Assembly (NCBI GenBank): GCA_035545735.1
Contig: DASZXS010000019.1
Coordinates: 119,711-183,710 of the forward strand
DNA from: JAJYKC01 sp035545735
GTDB lineage: Bacteria; Acidobacteriota; Terriglobia; Bryobacterales; Bryobacteraceae
DNA length: 64,000 bases
Reading direction: 5' to 3'
In this document: piece after piece, positions 9,082-17,847 of the stretch
Numbering within the stretch: the first letter of the stretch is position 1
How the letters are laid out: every line of letters begins with the position of its first letter
Program-made: the position numbers and the translations under genes
The notes under the pieces: model-generated
The model's database searches: none
What the model was told of the DNA's origin: nothing
What the model saw: the letters and a program-made list of their open reading frames with translations, nothing else

Positions 9082-10461
9082 TTAATAGACTTGGGAAAAG
9101 TGCGTTCCGGAGGCGTAGTTCTGGATTCGAAGCGTTCCGTGAACGATGCCGGAACCGACCCCCTGGATGCTGCCCGCCTCGGTGAGTCCAGGTGAGTTGG
9201 AAGTGCCCACGATGAATCCGGTGGGAACCGCCTGGTTATCCACCACCAGCAAGCCTCCCGCGTTCACATAGCCATTGTCCTGAAACCACATCGCCCGGTT
9301 CAGACTGCTTGCCCGGGAGGAGTTGATGGAGGTCAGCCTCCGGGCAACGACGCTGTTCACGCCGTTGAAGATGAAGCCGGCCCCGGTGCTGTTTTCCGAG
9401 CTGCAATTCATGACGTCCGCATAGGCCGTCTTGTAGAAGACAAAATCGTCGCTCGCAAGATTGCCCCTGGCCCGGACGTTGCGCACGTAGACACGGGAAG
9501 ACGGTCCCATGCCGCTCACCGAGCGGCCGTTCGAGCCCTCAACCTGAATATCGGAAAAGACGACGGAAACCGGCTGATTGTATTCAAGGCCGAAGGTGGT
9601 GCCGCCGGGGGGATTCAGCGTTCCCGAGCCCCGCACATATCCGTGCTCCACCGTCACCTGATCGGAGATCCTCGTCTGGTAGGTGGGGTCCTGGCCAATA
9701 AACACCGCGCTCCCGCGCGTCTTATCCACCGCGAAGCCCGAGATGGTGACGTGCGACGTGCCGACCACGGCGATGCCGTGAGCATAGCTGTTGGTCACGC
9801 GGACATTGGAGATCGTCGCTCCATGCAGGTCGTCGTAAATGAGGTAGTTGTAGAGCGCCAGCCCGTTGTCGAGAGTGTGGTTCGTCGTGAGATTCACCAA
9901 TTGCGCGTCTTGGCTGTTTGCAAAGATGAACCCGTCCGCAATCGAATTGGTGGCCACGGCGTTGATCACCTTCGGCCGGATGCAGGACGTAAACATGATC
10001 GCCGCCCCGGGGCTGTTTTCCGCGGTAATGTCCTTGACGAAGGCGTCTACCGAGCCCGTAAAGGAGAACTCCGTCCCGGCGCGCTGCGTCGGAGCGTTGG
10101 GGTAGTTGCCGTGCATGCCTTCAATCCGCATCCCGGTGCCCCCTAAAAAACGGAAACCGCCCTGAATGTTGTTTTGGAACTGCAAAATGGCCGAGCCTTC
10201 GAATTTCAACTCGCCGTTAAAGTTGGTAATCGTGATCGCGCCCTGGCTGTTGTCGATCGCATAGTTCCCCGGAGGCACAATAATCTTTCCATTGGGGTAC
10301 TGGAAGAAGGCATTTTGGAAAGCCTTGGTATTGGCGGTGGCGTTTGTGCCGTTGTTGAACGCGCCCATATCCGTCACCATATTGATCGTTTGTCCGCACA
10401 ATTTTGCCGGCACAGCCGTGAATACTGCGCAGAGGACTAGAGTCAGTCTCTTCATTTTCAT
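9082..10461 (-). CDS. Secreted right-handed parallel beta-helix protein (pectate-lyase-like fold)
   Basis: A 459-aa exported protein with a signal peptide ending near residue 24 (PAKLCGQ). The region after it (TDMGAFNNGT...NTKAFQNAF) is the typical start of the pectate lyase 3/rhamnogalacturonase-like superfamily, followed by 'GKIIVPPGNYAI' and many short beta-helix rungs (VKVINA, ATISNVRVTNS, HVTISGFAVDK). Members often act on or bind polysaccharides; no catalytic acid pair could be assigned by eye, so enzyme activity is uncertain. It is paralogous to the protein encoded just upstream (10480-11829), and the 18-bp gap suggests both are made from one transcript. Confidence 0.82.
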   Translation of the reverse strand: MKMKRLTLVLCAVFTAVPAKLCGQTINMVTDMGAFNNGTNATANTKAFQNAFFQYPNGKIIVPPGNYAIDNSQGAITITNFNGELKFEGSAILQFQNNIQGGFRFLGGTGMRIEGMHGNYPNAPTQRAGTEFSFTGSVDAFVKDITAENSPGAAIMFTSCIRPKVINAVATNSIADGFIFANSQDAQLVNLTTNHTLDNGLALYNYLIYDDLHGATISNVRVTNSYAHGIAVVGTSHVTISGFAVDKTRGSAVFIGQDPTYQTRISDQVTVEHGYVRGSGTLNPPGGTTFGLEYNQPVSVVFSDIQVEGSNGRSVSGMGPSSRVYVRNVRARGNLASDDFVFYKTAYADVMNCSSENSTGAGFIFNGVNSVVARRLTSINSSRASSLNRAMWFQDNGYVNAGGLLVVDNQAVPTGFIVGTSNSPGLTEAGSIQGVGSGIVHGTLRIQNYASGTHFSQVY

Positions 10462-10479
10462 GATCTTTCCTCCGCCTCT

Positions 10480-11829
10480 TTAGTTTATGGTCCCGATTTT
10501 CACGCCGGCGCTGCGGTTTTGGACCGAGAGGGCGCTGCGGGAGATCTTCGAAGAAATATTCATGATCGAGCCGGAGGTCACGCCGCTCGATCCGATGATG
10601 AACCCGGTCGCCGAACTCTGGTCGTCGATGATCGTCAGATCGTAGGCGATCGCTGACGCGCCGTTTTGAAACCATATCGCGCGATGCAGGGCGTTTTGGC
10701 TGCTGACATTGTAGGTGGTGAGCCCGGTCGCCACCGTGGACTGAACGTTATCGAAGACGAATCCATAGCCCGGTGATCTTTCCGCGGAGCTGTCGGAAAT
10801 CCGCACCGTTCCGGTGTTTGAGAAATTGAACCCGTCTCCCGACGAGCCCCCGGTCACCCGGATATTCCGGAAATCCAATGTGCCGCCCGGCGCCACTCCG
10901 CTGACTGCCCGGTCGCCCGGCGCGTTCACCTGAATATTCGCGAAGCCGCACGATTGGGCGTTATTGACTTCGATTCCGAATACGCGGGGAGATTCGATAA
11001 CGCCGCCCTGGAACAATACGTTAGCCGGCGAGGCCGTGGTTGGCGCGGTTCCACAGAAAATGGAACTCGAATCGCTCGAATAGACGGTGAACCCCGAGAC
11101 CGTGACGTTGGATTGGCCGTAAACCGCAATCCCGCGGCTCCCGGCGCCGTTTACGGTGAGGTTGGTGCCGTGCCCGCCATCGACGCCGGACGTTCCGGAC
11201 GTGGCCTGGAAAACAATGCCCTCCAAACCGGCGTTCTGGATGGTGGCGTTCACCACTTCCGAGTTCGCGGAATCGACAAACTGAATTCCCTGCGCGCGCG
11301 AATTTAAAATCGAAACATTTGCCACTTTTACGTTCTGGGAGCCATTGAAATAGATTCCGGGCCCGGAGCTATTTTCCACCATCGCATCGTCCACGAATGT
11401 GTTGCTGGTGCGCGAAAACGCCAGCGAAGGGGCCGAAGGCAGCGCGCTCGACAGCGGATTCGGGTACGTGCTGTGGAAACCAATCACCCGCAGCCCGGTT
11501 CCGGAATTAAAGAGGACGCCGCCCTGCACACCGCTGGAGAAAGCCAGCACCGCCCTGCCTTCGAATTTGAATTCACCCTGGAAATTATTGATGGTTAACG
11601 GTCCGCCGGAATTGTCGATGGCATAGGTCCCGGGCGGTACAAGCACTTTTCCCGAGGCGCCGGCGGCGGCGAAAGCGCTTCGAAAAGCCGCGGTCGTCGC
11701 CGCCGCATTGGTACCGTTTGTGGACGCGCCATAGGATGCGACGCTAACGGTCTGTCCGCTGGCGGAAGCTACAAAGACAGTGCAACATAATAAAATAAAT
11801 TTACAGTTTGGCCGGCCGAAAGAAAGCAT
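10480..11829 (-). CDS. Secreted right-handed parallel beta-helix protein, paralogue of the downstream gene
   Basis: A 449-aa exported protein with a signal peptide ending near residue 26 (VASASGQ). The same layout as its neighbour is visible: SYGASTNGTNAAATTAAF at the start, VLVPPGTYAIDNSGG, then repeated beta-helix strands, and a shared 'HRAIWFQN' block near residue 390 followed by a conserved 'ATGFIIGSSG' segment. The two proteins align along their whole length, so this is a tandem duplication that has diverged. The start ATG at 11829 is preceded by a strong purine-rich ribosome site (GAGGAGGAGAGG). A promoter, a 29-bp palindrome and a hairpin-forming leader lie upstream. Substrate and activity are unknown. 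Confidence 0.82.
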   Translation of the reverse strand: MLSFGRPNCKFILLCCTVFVASASGQTVSVASYGASTNGTNAAATTAAFRSAFAAAGASGKVLVPPGTYAIDNSGGPLTINNFQGEFKFEGRAVLAFSSGVQGGVLFNSGTGLRVIGFHSTYPNPLSSALPSAPSLAFSRTSNTFVDDAMVENSSGPGIYFNGSQNVKVANVSILNSRAQGIQFVDSANSEVVNATIQNAGLEGIVFQATSGTSGVDGGHGTNLTVNGAGSRGIAVYGQSNVTVSGFTVYSSDSSSIFCGTAPTTASPANVLFQGGVIESPRVFGIEVNNAQSCGFANIQVNAPGDRAVSGVAPGGTLDFRNIRVTGGSSGDGFNFSNTGTVRISDSSAERSPGYGFVFDNVQSTVATGLTTYNVSSQNALHRAIWFQNGASAIAYDLTIIDDQSSATGFIIGSSGVTSGSIMNISSKISRSALSVQNRSAGVKIGTIN

Positions 11830-11926
11830 AACCCTCTCCTCCTCAACGCATTACAAAAAGATTTTCGCGCGCGGGCGGGAGACGCACTGTCACCCCTCGC
11901 TACCGCGCCTCCCATAACAAAAGCCG

Positions 11927-11978
11927 CCCATCCGTGATCGGATTACTCAGCGTCAACGGAGAGCGCCACAAGGATGGG
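11927..11978 (-). promoter_or_regulatory. Structured leader with two mutually exclusive hairpins
   Basis: CCCATCC (11927-11933) can pair with GGATGGG (11972-11978), and within the same stretch ATCCG (11930-11934) can pair with CGGAT (11939-11943) around a 4-base loop. The two pairings share ATCC so only one can form. The element lies in the 5' leader of the minus-strand beta-helix gene. It could be a regulator or chance. Confidence 0.3.
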
Positions 11979-11993
11979 TACAAATCTTAAAAA

Positions 11994-12022
11994 CTTTAGT
12001 TCTAGTTATACTAGGACTAAAG
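11994..12022. promoter_or_regulatory. 29-bp near-perfect palindrome, likely operator
   Basis: The 13-bp arms CTTTAGTTCTAGT (11994-12006) and ACTAGGACTAAAG (12010-12022) are reverse complements with one mismatch, separated by TAT. The palindrome begins at the -10 of the minus-strand promoter and runs over the expected transcription start, the classic position for a repressor site. It is A+T rich in a G+C-rich setting. No candidate regulator is encoded next to it. Confidence 0.6.
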
Positions 12023-12050
12023 TATAGCCTCGAATTCTAACTGTTGACAA
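12021..12050 (-). promoter_or_regulatory. Putative sigma70-type promoter of the beta-helix gene pair
   Basis: On the minus strand TTGTCA (12045-12050) and TATACT (12021-12026) are 18 bp apart. The leader to the ATG at 11829 would be about 185 nt. Confidence 0.45.
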
Positions 12051-12209
12051 GACAATACCGGCGGATTTTTCGCATTTTTTGAAAAACCTCCGGGAAATTC
12101 GATACCTGAAACTGTACGCGCACCCGGTTCGTTTGCTGCGAATCTTCCCGTGGACAATCGGTGCGATCTCTCGCTTATCATGGTTCTTTTAACCGCGGTT
12201 CGTTTAACA

Positions 12210-14495
12210 ATGATGAAAGCTCTATTCATTCTCCTTTTTGTAGCCGCTCTCCCTCATACCGTATCGGCTCAAGTCAACGTTCTCACTGCGAACTATGACA
12301 ACAGCCGCACGAATGCCAACATGGCGGAGACGCTGCTGAATGTCTCCAACGTCAATCCCGCGCAGTTCGGCAAACTTTACTCCTTGCCGGTCGATGGGCA
12401 GGTCTACGCACAGCCGCTTTACGTCTCCCGTGTAAATCTGCCGGTGGTGGGCGCCCGTAACGTCCTCCTTGTCGCCACCATGCACAACACCGTCTACGCA
12501 TTCGATGCGGATGGTGGCGCGGGCGCGGCTCCGCTTTGGCAGGTGAATCTCGGGCCGCCGGTCCAGTCTGTGGCGTTCGGCGCCGCCTTCACCGACATCC
12601 TGGATGAGATTGGCATTCTCGGCACGCCCGTCGTCGATCCGGCCGCGGGCATTATTTATGTCGTCAATCAAACGGCGCAGGGCGCGAACATAGCGTTCTA
12701 CCTGCACGCCATGGACCTCGCCACCGGCGCGGAGAGGCTCAACAGCCCCGTCCTGATTCAGGCAAGCTTCGCGGGACACGGCTGGGGAGGCCTCGAAACG
12801 CCCATAAGCGGTATGCTTCCGCTTCTCGCCGAAGATCATCTGCAACGTCCCGGGCTCTTGTTAGCCAACGGAAACGTCTACATCGCGTTCGGCTCCCACG
12901 CCGATACTCCGCCCTGGCACGGGTGGCTGGTCGGCTACGATGCCTCCACGCTCAAACAAACCGTGGTCTTCAACGCCACCCCCTCCGTGGGAGGAGGCGC
13001 AATCTGGCAATCCGGACGCGGGGTGGCCGCGGATTCGGACGGCAATCTCTTCTTCTCCACGGGAAACGGCACATTCAACGGAGAAACCGATTGGGGTGAG
13101 AGCGTTGTGAAGCTTTCTCCCACGGGGTCGGTCCTCGATTGGTTCACGCCGTCCGATTGGAGCGATCTGAACGACCGGGATGCCGATTTCGGCTCCGGCG
13201 GACCTATCCTCGTGCCCAACTCCGATCTCGTCATCAGCGGCGGCAAGGAGGGTGTAGTCGCACTGCTGCGCCGGGCCGATATGGGCCACGTGGTGACCGC
13301 GAACACGCAGATCGTTCAAAGTTTTCAGGCGACCGACAGCGGTTCGGTTGGAATTTTCAACTCCGCTCTCTGGCCGGTGTCCGGCGGCGCCTTCTTTTAT
13401 GTCCTGGGACGCAACGACCCTCTGAGGGCTTACCGGATGTCGAATGGCGTCTTCAAAACCACCGCCGTCGCAGTGAACACGGAGGTGCCCAATGCGCTCC
13501 CTTACGCCGGATTCACGGTTTCCTCCAACGGATCCCTGCCTCCTTCCGGCATCCTCTGGGTCACCACCACGAACACCACGAAGTTGCCGGCCCCCGGAAC
13601 GCTGTACGCGTTGAGCGCCACGAACGTCGCCGATGAAATCTGGAATAGCGACGCGTCCGGCGCGCGCGACACGCTCGGCGGTTTTTCGAAGTTTGCCAAC
13701 CCGACCGTCGCAAACGGAAAGGTGTTCGCGCCAACCGCCAGCAAAGAGATCGTCGTCTACGGCCTGCTCCCGGATGTTCCGGGCGTGGCCTCAATCGTGA
13801 ATGCGGCCAGTTTCCGGAACGCCGCCGTCTCGCCCGGTGAGTTGATCACCATCTTCGGGAACTCCATTGGGCCCTCCACCGGCGTGCAGGCGCCGGTGAA
13901 ACAAGGCGATAAGCAATTTCCGTTCGAGCTGCAGGGCGTCTCTCTCACCTTCGACGGCCAGCCCGCCCCCTTGCTCTACGCTGGTCCCGGACAGATCAAC
14001 GCCGTCGTGCCATTCGGCGTTTCCGGCAGCTCCACCCGGATGGTGCTCAAAACCCCCAATCACGGTTCCTTCCCGGTTCAAGTGCCCGTGGCGCCCACCG
14101 CGCCGGCGTTCTTCACATGGGACCGTTCCGGCTCGGGTGCTGGCGCGATTCTGCACAACACCGATTTTTCGCCCGTCACCAGCGCCAATCCGGCGCTGCG
14201 CGGAACTTACCTTGCGATCTATGTCACCGGGACGGGCGCCACAACTCCCGGCGATGCCGACGGAGAAATCGCGGCTCCCGATTCTCTGTCCACTGTCGCG
14301 TTGCCGGTCACAGTGACCATTGGCGGCCAGAATGCCCCGGTTGTCTATCAGGGAGACGCCGCCGGCCTGATTGCCGGCCTCACGCAATTAAACGTGCAGG
14401 TCCCCGATAGCGTCGAACCCGGAACCGCTGTGCCGGTAACCTTCAGCGTTGGCGGCGTGCCGTCTCAAAATACCGTCACCATCGCCGTTCAATAA
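12210..14495 (+). CDS. Secreted PQQ-like beta-propeller protein with TIGR03437 C-terminal domain
   Basis: The chosen ATG at 12210 gives a 761-aa protein starting with a clear signal peptide (MMKALFILLFVAALP...VSA); an in-frame ATG 60 bp upstream would place 20 unsuited residues before it. The first 520 residues form a PQQ-like propeller paralogous to the N-terminus of the 1596-aa protein (matching FGKLYSLPVDGQVYAQPLY and VLLVATMHNTVYAFDAD blocks). The last 230 residues are the TIGR03437 domain, recognisable from IVNAASFRNAAVSPGEL, ITIFGNSIGP and the QINAVVPFGV block. TIGR03437 is a C-terminal domain abundant in Solibacter secreted proteins; its role is unknown. It is divergent from the beta-helix pair. 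Confidence 0.85.
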   Translation: MMKALFILLFVAALPHTVSAQVNVLTANYDNSRTNANMAETLLNVSNVNPAQFGKLYSLPVDGQVYAQPLYVSRVNLPVVGARNVLLVATMHNTVYAFDADGGAGAAPLWQVNLGPPVQSVAFGAAFTDILDEIGILGTPVVDPAAGIIYVVNQTAQGANIAFYLHAMDLATGAERLNSPVLIQASFAGHGWGGLETPISGMLPLLAEDHLQRPGLLLANGNVYIAFGSHADTPPWHGWLVGYDASTLKQTVVFNATPSVGGGAIWQSGRGVAADSDGNLFFSTGNGTFNGETDWGESVVKLSPTGSVLDWFTPSDWSDLNDRDADFGSGGPILVPNSDLVISGGKEGVVALLRRADMGHVVTANTQIVQSFQATDSGSVGIFNSALWPVSGGAFFYVLGRNDPLRAYRMSNGVFKTTAVAVNTEVPNALPYAGFTVSSNGSLPPSGILWVTTTNTTKLPAPGTLYALSATNVADEIWNSDASGARDTLGGFSKFANPTVANGKVFAPTASKEIVVYGLLPDVPGVASIVNAASFRNAAVSPGELITIFGNSIGPSTGVQAPVKQGDKQFPFELQGVSLTFDGQPAPLLYAGPGQINAVVPFGVSGSSTRMVLKTPNHGSFPVQVPVAPTAPAFFTWDRSGSGAGAILHNTDFSPVTSANPALRGTYLAIYVTGTGATTPGDADGEIAAPDSLSTVALPVTVTIGGQNAPVVYQGDAAGLIAGLTQLNVQVPDSVEPGTAVPVTFSVGGVPSQNTVTIAVQ

Positions 14496-14520
14496 CCCAA
14501 AGCGGGTGTGCGCGCCGCGC

Positions 14521-15975
14521 TCAGGACAGCCCGGCTTTCTTCCATAGCGCGTCCACCCGCGTTCGCACGTCATCCGGCATCCGGATCACATCCGGCCAGG
14601 GCCGCGTGAATCCTTCTTCCTTCCACTTGCGCGTCGCGTCCACGCCCATTTTCGAACCGTAGTTCACCATCCGGCTGGCATGGTCCAGTGAATCCACCGG
14701 CCCCAGGACGAATTGGATGTCCCGCTCCGGATCGATATTGTTCAACGCTTTCCAGGCGGCCTCGCGCACGTTCTGCACGTCCACATCTTCGTCCACCACC
14801 ACGATCACTTTGCTGAACATCGCCTGACCCAAGCCCCAAATCGCATGCATGACTTTCCGCGCGTGCAGTGGATAGGACTTCCGGATCGACACCAGAATCA
14901 AGTTATGAAACACGCCCTCGGCGGGCATGCAGATATCGCGAATTTCCGGAAGCTGCATCCGCATCAGGGGCAGAAAAATCCGCTCGATCGCCTTCCCCAT
15001 GTAAAAATCCTCCATCGGCGGAGGACCGACAATGGTCGTCGCATAAATAGGGTCCTTGCGGTGCGTTACGCAGGTGATGTGAAACACCGGATAATCGTCT
15101 TCGAGCGAATAGAACCCGGTGTGATCGCCGAAAGGCCCTTCCCGGCGCAGCTCGCCCAGCTCGACGTAACCTTCGAGCACAATCTCGGCGTTGGCGGGCA
15201 CTTCCAGATCGCAGGTTTCGCACTTCACCATTTCGACCGGTTTTCCGCGCAGGAAGCCGGAAATCATCATCTCATCGAGATCCGGGGGCAGCGGCAGGAT
15301 GGCGGAATACATCGTGGCCGGGTCCGCGCCGATGGCCACCGCCACCGGCATCTTCGTATCGCTTCCACCTTGCGCCGCCAGCCGCCGGTAATGCTCCGCG
15401 CCCTGCTTATGAGTCTGCCAGTGCATGCCGGTGGTGCGTTCGTCGTAGACCTGCATCCGGTACATGCCGCAGTTTCGCTTGCCGGTCTCCGGATTTTTGG
15501 AGAAGACCATCGGCAGCGTGATGTACCGTCCGCCGTCCTGCGGCCAGCAATGGAGCACCGGAAACTCGGCGAGCGAAAAATCGTCCTTCCGGATCACCTC
15601 TTTCACCGGGCCGCTCGACACGCCTTTCGGGAAAAATGCCCCCATTTCCGCCAGTTTTGGCAGCATCTTCAATTTCCCGAGCAGACCCTCCGGCATCCGC
15701 ATCTCCAGGTACTCGGAGATACGCCGCGCCACTTCATCCACAGACCCCACTTCGAGGGCGATCTCCATCCGGCGTTCGCTCGCAAACCCGTTGATCAACA
15801 GCGGGACCTTGCTGCCCTTCGGTTTTTCAAACAGCAGCGCCGGACCGCCCGACTTCACCGACCGGTCCGCGAACTCCGCGATCTCCAGGTACGGGTCCAC
15901 TTCAAACGGAATCCGCTTCAGTTCTTTGTTCTTTTCGAGCGCGCGAATGAATTCGCGCAAATCGCTGTACGCCAT
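14521..15975 (-). CDS. UbiD-family decarboxylase
   Basis: A 484-aa UbiD-type (de)carboxylase, a cytoplasmic prenylated-FMN enzyme that removes carboxylate from aromatic or unsaturated acids, as in ubiquinone or menaquinone synthesis. Length fits the family. Diagnostic blocks include FPVLHCWPQDGGRYIT (about residues 145-160), REGPFGDHTGFYS with the conserved E-x-x-x-D catalytic region (about 275), and the metal/prFMN-binding NCGMYRMQV strand (about 177). The start ATG at 15975 gives the usual MAYSDLREFI beginning; a GTG 36 bp upstream adds an unlikely extension. No ubiX-like gene is next to it, so the true substrate cannot be inferred from context. It is convergent with the secreted propeller gene. 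Confidence 0.88.
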   Translation of the reverse strand: MAYSDLREFIRALEKNKELKRIPFEVDPYLEIAEFADRSVKSGGPALLFEKPKGSKVPLLINGFASERRMEIALEVGSVDEVARRISEYLEMRMPEGLLGKLKMLPKLAEMGAFFPKGVSSGPVKEVIRKDDFSLAEFPVLHCWPQDGGRYITLPMVFSKNPETGKRNCGMYRMQVYDERTTGMHWQTHKQGAEHYRRLAAQGGSDTKMPVAVAIGADPATMYSAILPLPPDLDEMMISGFLRGKPVEMVKCETCDLEVPANAEIVLEGYVELGELRREGPFGDHTGFYSLEDDYPVFHITCVTHRKDPIYATTIVGPPPMEDFYMGKAIERIFLPLMRMQLPEIRDICMPAEGVFHNLILVSIRKSYPLHARKVMHAIWGLGQAMFSKVIVVVDEDVDVQNVREAAWKALNNIDPERDIQFVLGPVDSLDHASRMVNYGSKMGVDATRKWKEEGFTRPWPDVIRMPDDVRTRVDALWKKAGLS

Positions 15976-16010
15976 GGATGGGTGGAAATCCTCGTTACTA
16001 TGATGGAACA
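15973..16010. repeat. Direct repeat, copy 1
   Basis: A stretch ending GTTACTATGATGGAACA recurs with few differences at 16154-16188. Copy 1 overlaps the start codon of the UbiD gene and its upstream region. Confidence 0.6.
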
Positions 16011-16153
16011 CCGGCGTACGCCGCGCACGAAGGCGCGATGCCCGGCCTCACTCCGCGCTGGCCCGCGTAGATCGCCCCGGATCTTTTACGCTGGACTTCA
16101 CCCGCCCGGAGCAGCGCGCCAATTTCCGCAAGGCGATCTTCCGTCAGGGACGC

Positions 16154-16188
16154 CGTGGATGGAAATGCTCGTTTACTATGATGGAACA
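16154..16188. repeat. Direct repeat, copy 2, just upstream of fabG
   Basis: Near-copy of 15973-16010, differing by small indels and one substitution. It ends 9 bp before the fabG ATG and contains TATGAT (16177-16182), which could be a -10 element. Confidence 0.6.
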
Positions 16189-16197
16189 TTAGCCATC

Positions 16198-16932
16198 ATG
16201 ACAAACCGAACCGCACTCATCACCGGAGCGAGCCGGGGCATCGGACGGGCCTGCGCCGAGTCTCTATCGTTGGGCGGAGCGCGAGTCGCCCTCGCCGCCC
16301 GGAGCCTCGATGCGCTCGAAGAACTCGCCGCGTCCCTGCGCGCGGCGGGCCGCGAGGCTTTTGCCGTCCAGCTTGACCTCTCGAACGCGGATTCCATCAA
16401 GGAAGCGTCCGCCCGCGTCGCGAAGGATTTTGGCCGGATCGACATCCTGGTCAACAATGCCGCCATCACCAGGGATAATCTCGCCATGCGCATGAAGCGC
16501 GACGATTGGGACGCCGTCCTCAACACCAACCTCACGGGCGCCTTTCTGATGATCCAGCAAGTCATCCCCGCGATGATTCGGGAACGCTGGGGCCGCATTG
16601 TGAATATCTCCTCCATCGTGGGCGAGTCTGGCAACCCCGGCCAGGCCAACTATGTTGCATCCAAGGCCGGACTCATCGGGTTGACAAAAACACTCGCGCA
16701 GGAAATCGCCAGCCGGAACGTCACCGTGAACGCCGTCGCGCCCGGTTTTATCTCCACCGACATGACCTCCGTCCTCTCCCAGGAACTGAAGGACAAAATG
16801 CTCGCCGCCATTCCTCTTCGGCGTTTTGGACAGCCCGCGGACGTCGCGGCCGCCGTCCGTTTTCTGGCCAGCGAGGAAGCCGCTTATATTACCGGACATG
16901 TCCTCGATGTGAACGGCGGCCTCCGCATGTAA
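16198..16932 (+). CDS. fabG: 3-oxoacyl-ACP reductase / short-chain dehydrogenase
   Basis: A 244-aa classical short-chain dehydrogenase that matches FabG, the NADPH-dependent beta-ketoacyl-ACP reductase of fatty acid elongation. The cofactor motif is TGASRGIG (residues 9-16), NNAA is at 86-89, and the catalytic tetrad Asn111, Ser139, Tyr152, Lys156 (YVASK) is complete; the C-terminus ends in the usual ITGHVLDVNGG. The ATG at 16198 gives the standard N-terminus. It is 12 bp upstream of aguB and probably heads the fabG-aguB-aguA operon. Because it sits with polyamine genes and away from other fab genes, another SDR substrate is possible. Confidence 0.85.
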   Translation: MTNRTALITGASRGIGRACAESLSLGGARVALAARSLDALEELAASLRAAGREAFAVQLDLSNADSIKEASARVAKDFGRIDILVNNAAITRDNLAMRMKRDDWDAVLNTNLTGAFLMIQQVIPAMIRERWGRIVNISSIVGESGNPGQANYVASKAGLIGLTKTLAQEIASRNVTVNAVAPGFISTDMTSVLSQELKDKMLAAIPLRRFGQPADVAAAVRFLASEEAAYITGHVLDVNGGLRM

Positions 16933-16944
16933 AAATGGGCATTC

Positions 16945-17847
16945 ATGCCCTCGCGTGATAAATTTCAAATCGGTCTGATCCAGATGACCTGCTCCGCCGA
17001 CGCGCGCCGGAACCTGGACAAAGCCATCGATCGGATTCGCGAAGCCGCGGCCCGTGGAGCGGAAATTATCTGCCTCCAGGAGCTGTTCCGCTCGCAGTAT
17101 TTCTGCCGCGAGGAAAACGCGGAGCTCTTTGATCTGGCCGAGCCGATTCCCGGACCCTCCACCGAAACCATCGGCAAGGTGGCGAAGGAATTGGGCGTGG
17201 TCGTGATCGCATCCTTGTTCGAGCGCCGCGCCGCCGGGCTTTATCACAACACCGCCGCCATCATCGGCGCGGACGGCGGGCTCCTCGGCGTCTATCGCAA
17301 GATGCACATCCCGGACGACCCGCTCTACTACGAGAAGTTCTATTTCACTCCCGGCGATCTCGGCTTCCTCAATTTCGAAACGCCGCATGCCCGCATCGGC
17401 GTGCTGGTTTGCTGGGACCAGTGGTATCCGGAGGGCGCGCGCCTCACCGCTTTGCGCGGCGCCGACGTTCTCTTTTATCCCACCGCCATCGGGTGGCATC
17501 CTTCCGAAAAGGCGCAATATGGAGCGGCTCAGTTGGACGCATGGCAAACCATCCAGCGCGCGCACGCCATCGCCAATGGCATCTACGTCGCCGCCGTAAA
17601 CCGTACCGGTTATGAAGGAACGCCTGACTCGGGCCTGGAGTTCTGGGGCTCGTCCTTTGTCGCCGACCCGTTCGGACAGGTCGTTGCGCAGGCATCCACC
17701 GGAGAAGAGGAAATTCTGGTCGTCGAATGCGACCCCAAACGGGCTGAGGAGGTGCGCCGCAACTGGCCCTTTCTCCGCGACCGCCGGATTGATGCTTACG
17801 GGCCGCTCACCAGCCGCTGGCTCGACGCGCCCAACCCTGCCCGATGA
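16945..17847 (+). CDS. aguB: N-carbamoylputrescine amidase
   Basis: A 300-aa nitrilase-superfamily amidohydrolase that converts N-carbamoylputrescine to putrescine, CO2 and ammonia in the cytoplasm. The Glu-Lys-Cys triad is visible as Glu46 (CLQELF), Lys119 (YRKMH) and Cys156 (LVCWDQWYPE), and the family-specific HIPDDP and GFYFTPGD-like (FYFTPGD) blocks are present. Its stop overlaps the start of aguA by 4 bp (ATGA), and together the two complete the agmatine route to putrescine. Confidence 0.95.
   Translation: MPSRDKFQIGLIQMTCSADARRNLDKAIDRIREAAARGAEIICLQELFRSQYFCREENAELFDLAEPIPGPSTETIGKVAKELGVVVIASLFERRAAGLYHNTAAIIGADGGLLGVYRKMHIPDDPLYYEKFYFTPGDLGFLNFETPHARIGVLVCWDQWYPEGARLTALRGADVLFYPTAIGWHPSEKAQYGAAQLDAWQTIQRAHAIANGIYVAAVNRTGYEGTPDSGLEFWGSSFVADPFGQVVAQASTGEEEILVVECDPKRAEEVRRNWPFLRDRRIDAYGPLTSRWLDAPNPAR

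Larger units (their letters stand above)
11830..12209. promoter_or_regulatory. Divergent intergenic control region between the beta-helix genes and a beta-propeller gene
   Basis: This 380-bp gap holds no gene. It carries the minus-strand promoter (12021-12050), a 29-bp near-perfect palindrome (11994-12022) and a leader with alternative hairpins (11927-11978), all serving the minus-strand gene. No convincing plus-strand -10/-35 pair was found for the gene starting at 12210. Confidence 0.5.

Noticed and set aside
12044..12049. TTGACA as a plus-strand -35 for the propeller gene at 12210
   Set aside because: No acceptable -10 occurs at 16 to 19 bp downstream; the same bases are better read as part of the minus-strand -35.
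14713..16197. Long open frame on the plus strand upstream of fabG
   Set aside because: It runs antisense to the UbiD gene, has a histidine- and arginine-rich composition with no domain, and is a shadow of G+C-rich codons. FabG begins at 16198.
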